Shown: one piece after another, positions 60,251-64,000 of the stretch
Layout: the number at the start of each line of letters is the position of its first letter
Position numbering within the stretch: the first letter of the stretch is position 1
Origin: Paulinella micropora
Lineage: Eukaryota > Cercozoa > Imbricatea > Euglyphida
Length of the DNA stretch: 64,000 nt
NCBI GenBank assembly: GCA_009731375.1
Contig: BJOX01000155.1
Location: 665,669 to 729,668 of the forward strand
Direction: 5' to 3'
Program-made: the position numbers and the translations under genes
The notes under the pieces: generated by a model
The model's input: only the letters and a program-made list of their open reading frames with translations
Databases searched by the model: none
Told to the model about the DNA's origin: nothing

Positions 60251-60775
60251 CCGGCATTGTCAACCCGGATTCCACCCACAGTGTTGACGCCGAGACATAC
60301 TCTCATTTCGTCCAAGAAGTGCCCCGAAAGAAGCAATCGAAAGAAGAAAGCACCTGATTTTGCCATCAACACCAAGCGTATGGAAAGACCTTGAAGAAGA
60401 ACTCCAATCCGCCCTCCCTCTCATCCTCCCCTTATCTCTCATCCTGCATTCCGTCATAGCCGTCCAGTGTTGCATAGCCCGGGCTAGGTCCCTTCGGGGG
60501 TTTAGGCCTTTACACAATGTCATCATTGTAGCTTGCGCAAGCTTACGGTGCTCAAAACACTTGGACTAACGGCTTCCTTTTCTTTCTCTTCTTCCTTATC
60601 CTCCCCACTCTCCATTCCTAAATTGCCTTTTTCTTCAACGTCCTTCCTCCTCTTCTTTTTTCCAGAACACAGTCTACCCGTGATTCCCATCCCGGACACA
60701 TGCACAGTACACAAATTACTGTTTGATGTGAAACTGCGTTCCTTTGCAAGGACTACATTCCTTTGCGACATCTCA
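60251..60775 (+). repeat. Dispersed repeat D, longest copy
   Basis: 60445-60775 pairs with 50865-51185. The 5' extension 60251-60445 is unique here and open in frames on both strands, without a domain I recognise. It could be a retroposon fragment. Confidence 0.6.
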
Positions 60776-60779
60776 TCTA

Positions 60780-61780
<1,001 letters not shown>

Positions 61781-61800
61781 GGCCGGGGCCGAGCTTGCTT

Positions 61801-61882
61801 TGGGGCTGACGCTCACACTGCTATGGGCCTGAGGGGCAGGCGGCTTGGAAAGGCTCACTCCAGCTTCCTTGAACACGGCCTG
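61801..61882 (-). CDS. Ser/Ala-rich exon AVFKEAGVSLSKP
   Basis: Acceptor ACTATGCAG|, donor GGCCA|GTGTATC (phase 1). It encodes AVFKEAGVSLSKPPAPQAHS and SVSVSPKASSAPA. Four minus-strand copies of its first 10-15 codons follow at 61965-62005, 62045-62080, 62145-62185 and 62250-62295, and two inverted copies at 62490-62540 and 62590-62635. It may be a 5' exon of gene 2, but the phase does not join to 58800 directly. Confidence 0.65.
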
Positions 61883-62325
61883 CATAGTATACAACACATA
61901 CATAGATGTAGATAGATATAGATAGATATAGATAGATATAGATAGATATAGATAGATATGGCTTGGAAAGGCTCACTCCAGCTTCCTTGAACACGGCCTG
62001 CATGCCATACAACACATACATAGATGTAGATATATATAGATAGATATATATAGCAGCCTCCTTGAACACGGCCTGCATGGCATACAACACACACATAGAT
62101 GTAGATATATATAAATAGTTTTAGATAGATATAGATAGATATGGCTTGGAAAGGCTCACTCCAGCCTCCTTGAACACGGCCTACATAGTATACAACACAT
62201 ACATAGATGTAGATATACATAGATAGATATAGATAGATATAGATAGATATGGCTTGGAAAGGCTCACTCCAGCCTTCTTGAACACGGCCTGCATAGTATA
62301 CAACACACACATAGATGTAGATAGA

Positions 62326-62371
<46 letters not shown>

Positions 62372-62639
62372 AGTGTACATGTCGCTAATTAAACAGGCTG
62401 ACACTGCTGTCGACTTGAGCTATCCATCTATATCTATCTATATATCTATATCTATCTAAATATATCTACATCTATGAGTGTGTTGTATACTATGCAGGCC
62501 GTGTTCAAGGAAGCTGGAGTGAGCCTTTCCAAGCCATATCTATCTATATCTATCTACTATATATATCTACATCTATGTATGTGTTGTATACTATGCAGGC
62601 CGTGTTCAAGGAAGCTGGAGTGAGCCTTTCCAACCATAT

Positions 62640-63250
<611 letters not shown>

Positions 63251-63324
63251 TGCTGGAAGGTTGGTAGGGCTTGTAGATAGTAGGTAGTAGGTATATGTAT
63301 ATGCTATAGTATAATACTATGCTT

Positions 63325-64000
63325 GCCATGCTACACTACACTACACTACACTACACTACACTAAAATACACTACACTACACTACACTACACTACATTACA
63401 CTAAACTACACTAAACTACACTACACTACAGTACACTACAGTACACTGCACTACACTACACTACACTACACTACACTATAGTACACTACACTATACTACA
63501 CTACATACACTACAGTACACTATACTACACTACATACACTACAGTACACTACACTGCACTGCACTACACTACACTACACTACACTACACTACACTACACT
63601 ACTACACTACACTACACTACACTACACTACACTACACTGCACTGCACTACACTACACTACACTACACTACACTACAGTACAGTACAGTACACTACACTAC
63701 ACTACACTGCACTATAGTACGTTACTAAATTGCACTATACTACACTGTACTATACATGTATAGTATTATACTATACTGTACTATACATGTATAGTACTAT
63801 ACTATAAGTGTAGTGTAGTGTGGTGTAGTGTAGTGTAGTGTAGTGGTAGTGTAGTGTAGTGTAGTGGTAGTGTAGTGTAGTGTAGTGTAGTGTAGTGTAG
63901 TGTAGTGAGTGTAGTGTAGTGTAGTGTAGTGTAGTGCTAGTGCTAGTGCAGTGCAGTGCAGTGCAATGTAGTGTAGTGTAGTGTAGTGTAGTGTAGTGTG
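63325..64000. repeat. (CTACA)n then (TGTAG)n pentanucleotide foldback
   Basis: About 400 bp of (CTACA)n, an AT-rich centre near 63720-63815 containing CTATACATGTATAG, then (TGTAG)n, the complement, to the edge. Confidence 0.92.

Noticed and set aside
60260-60526. Minus ORF of 88 codons in repeat D
   Set aside because: The plus strand is open as well; the repeat is dispersed and no domain is visible.

Overview
The window is nuclear DNA of a eukaryote whose genes are cut into many short exons (about 24-600 bp) embedded in introns made almost entirely of microsatellites. Evidence for a eukaryote: GT-AG introns whose phases agree at almost every junction I could test, a Tudor-like domain, a tRNA-derived SINE, foldback MITEs and assembly gaps sitting in simple repeats. 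The lineage cannot be fixed from sequence alone. The second gene, an EngB/YihA-type GTPase, is of a kind that works in mitochondria or plastids, so an alga or other protist is a reasonable guess, not a result. Most long open frames here ([29 protein letters not shown] and the like) are simply microsatellites read without stops.

Gene 1 (minus strand, from about 30316 to beyond position 1). I recover about 35 exons, roughly 1,400 residues. The start codon is at 30316-30314. The order is: a basic/acidic N-terminus, helical segments, a Tudor-like domain (exons at 21369-21504 and 19966-20044), a long lysine/glutamine-rich exon (16175-16780), a block of small helical exons (15.4-11.2 kb), Ser/Lys-rich linkers, further small exons, and two exons that carry microsatellite-encoded Ser/Thr tracts (2108-2387 and about 75-616). 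The gene runs off the left edge. I do not recognise the family; a nuclear or chromatin role is an inference from the Tudor-like fold and basic linkers.

Gap between genes (30.3-37.8 kb). A small plus-strand candidate gene with a W-x2-C-x2-C zinc-finger-like exon begins near 31006. It is followed by a MITE, a 40-bp minisatellite, a pair of direct repeats, a cluster of TTACCAATTGGTAA palindromes and the first copies of the (AAT)-tailed repeats.

Gene 2 (minus strand, 58.8 to about 43.9 kb). This is an EngB-type GTPase. Its G1 loop is split by a phase-1 intron, and G2, DLPGYG (G3) and the residues around G4 are spread over eight exons, all in phase; an assembly gap removes the residues just before G4. 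A terminal acidic exon (37840-38280, stop codon and AATAAA-rich 3' flank) lies downstream on the same strand. Whether it is a C-terminal extension of the GTPase or a separate gene is unresolved. An exon family at 61.8-62.6 kb may be its 5' end.

Mobile and repeated DNA. Between 40.8 and 50.1 kb two (AAT)-tailed families are interleaved, one with a tRNA-like head. MITE families with long inverted ends lie at 33.3, 50.4, 52.3, 54.6, 54.9, 58.1 and 58.5 kb. A 540-bp element lies tandem or truncated at 11.8, 12.3, 15.1, 20.6 and 59.1 kb. The right end (63.3-64.0 kb) is a pentanucleotide foldback.

The most striking property is shared by both genes. Introns commonly open with a microsatellite whose unit is the 5' splice site itself (GTATGTATG, GTAAGTAAG, GTAACGTAAC, GTATGATGATG, GTCTATCTATC). 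Many exons also have 2-9 tandem partial copies of their own edges, splice site included, lying in the neighbouring intron.
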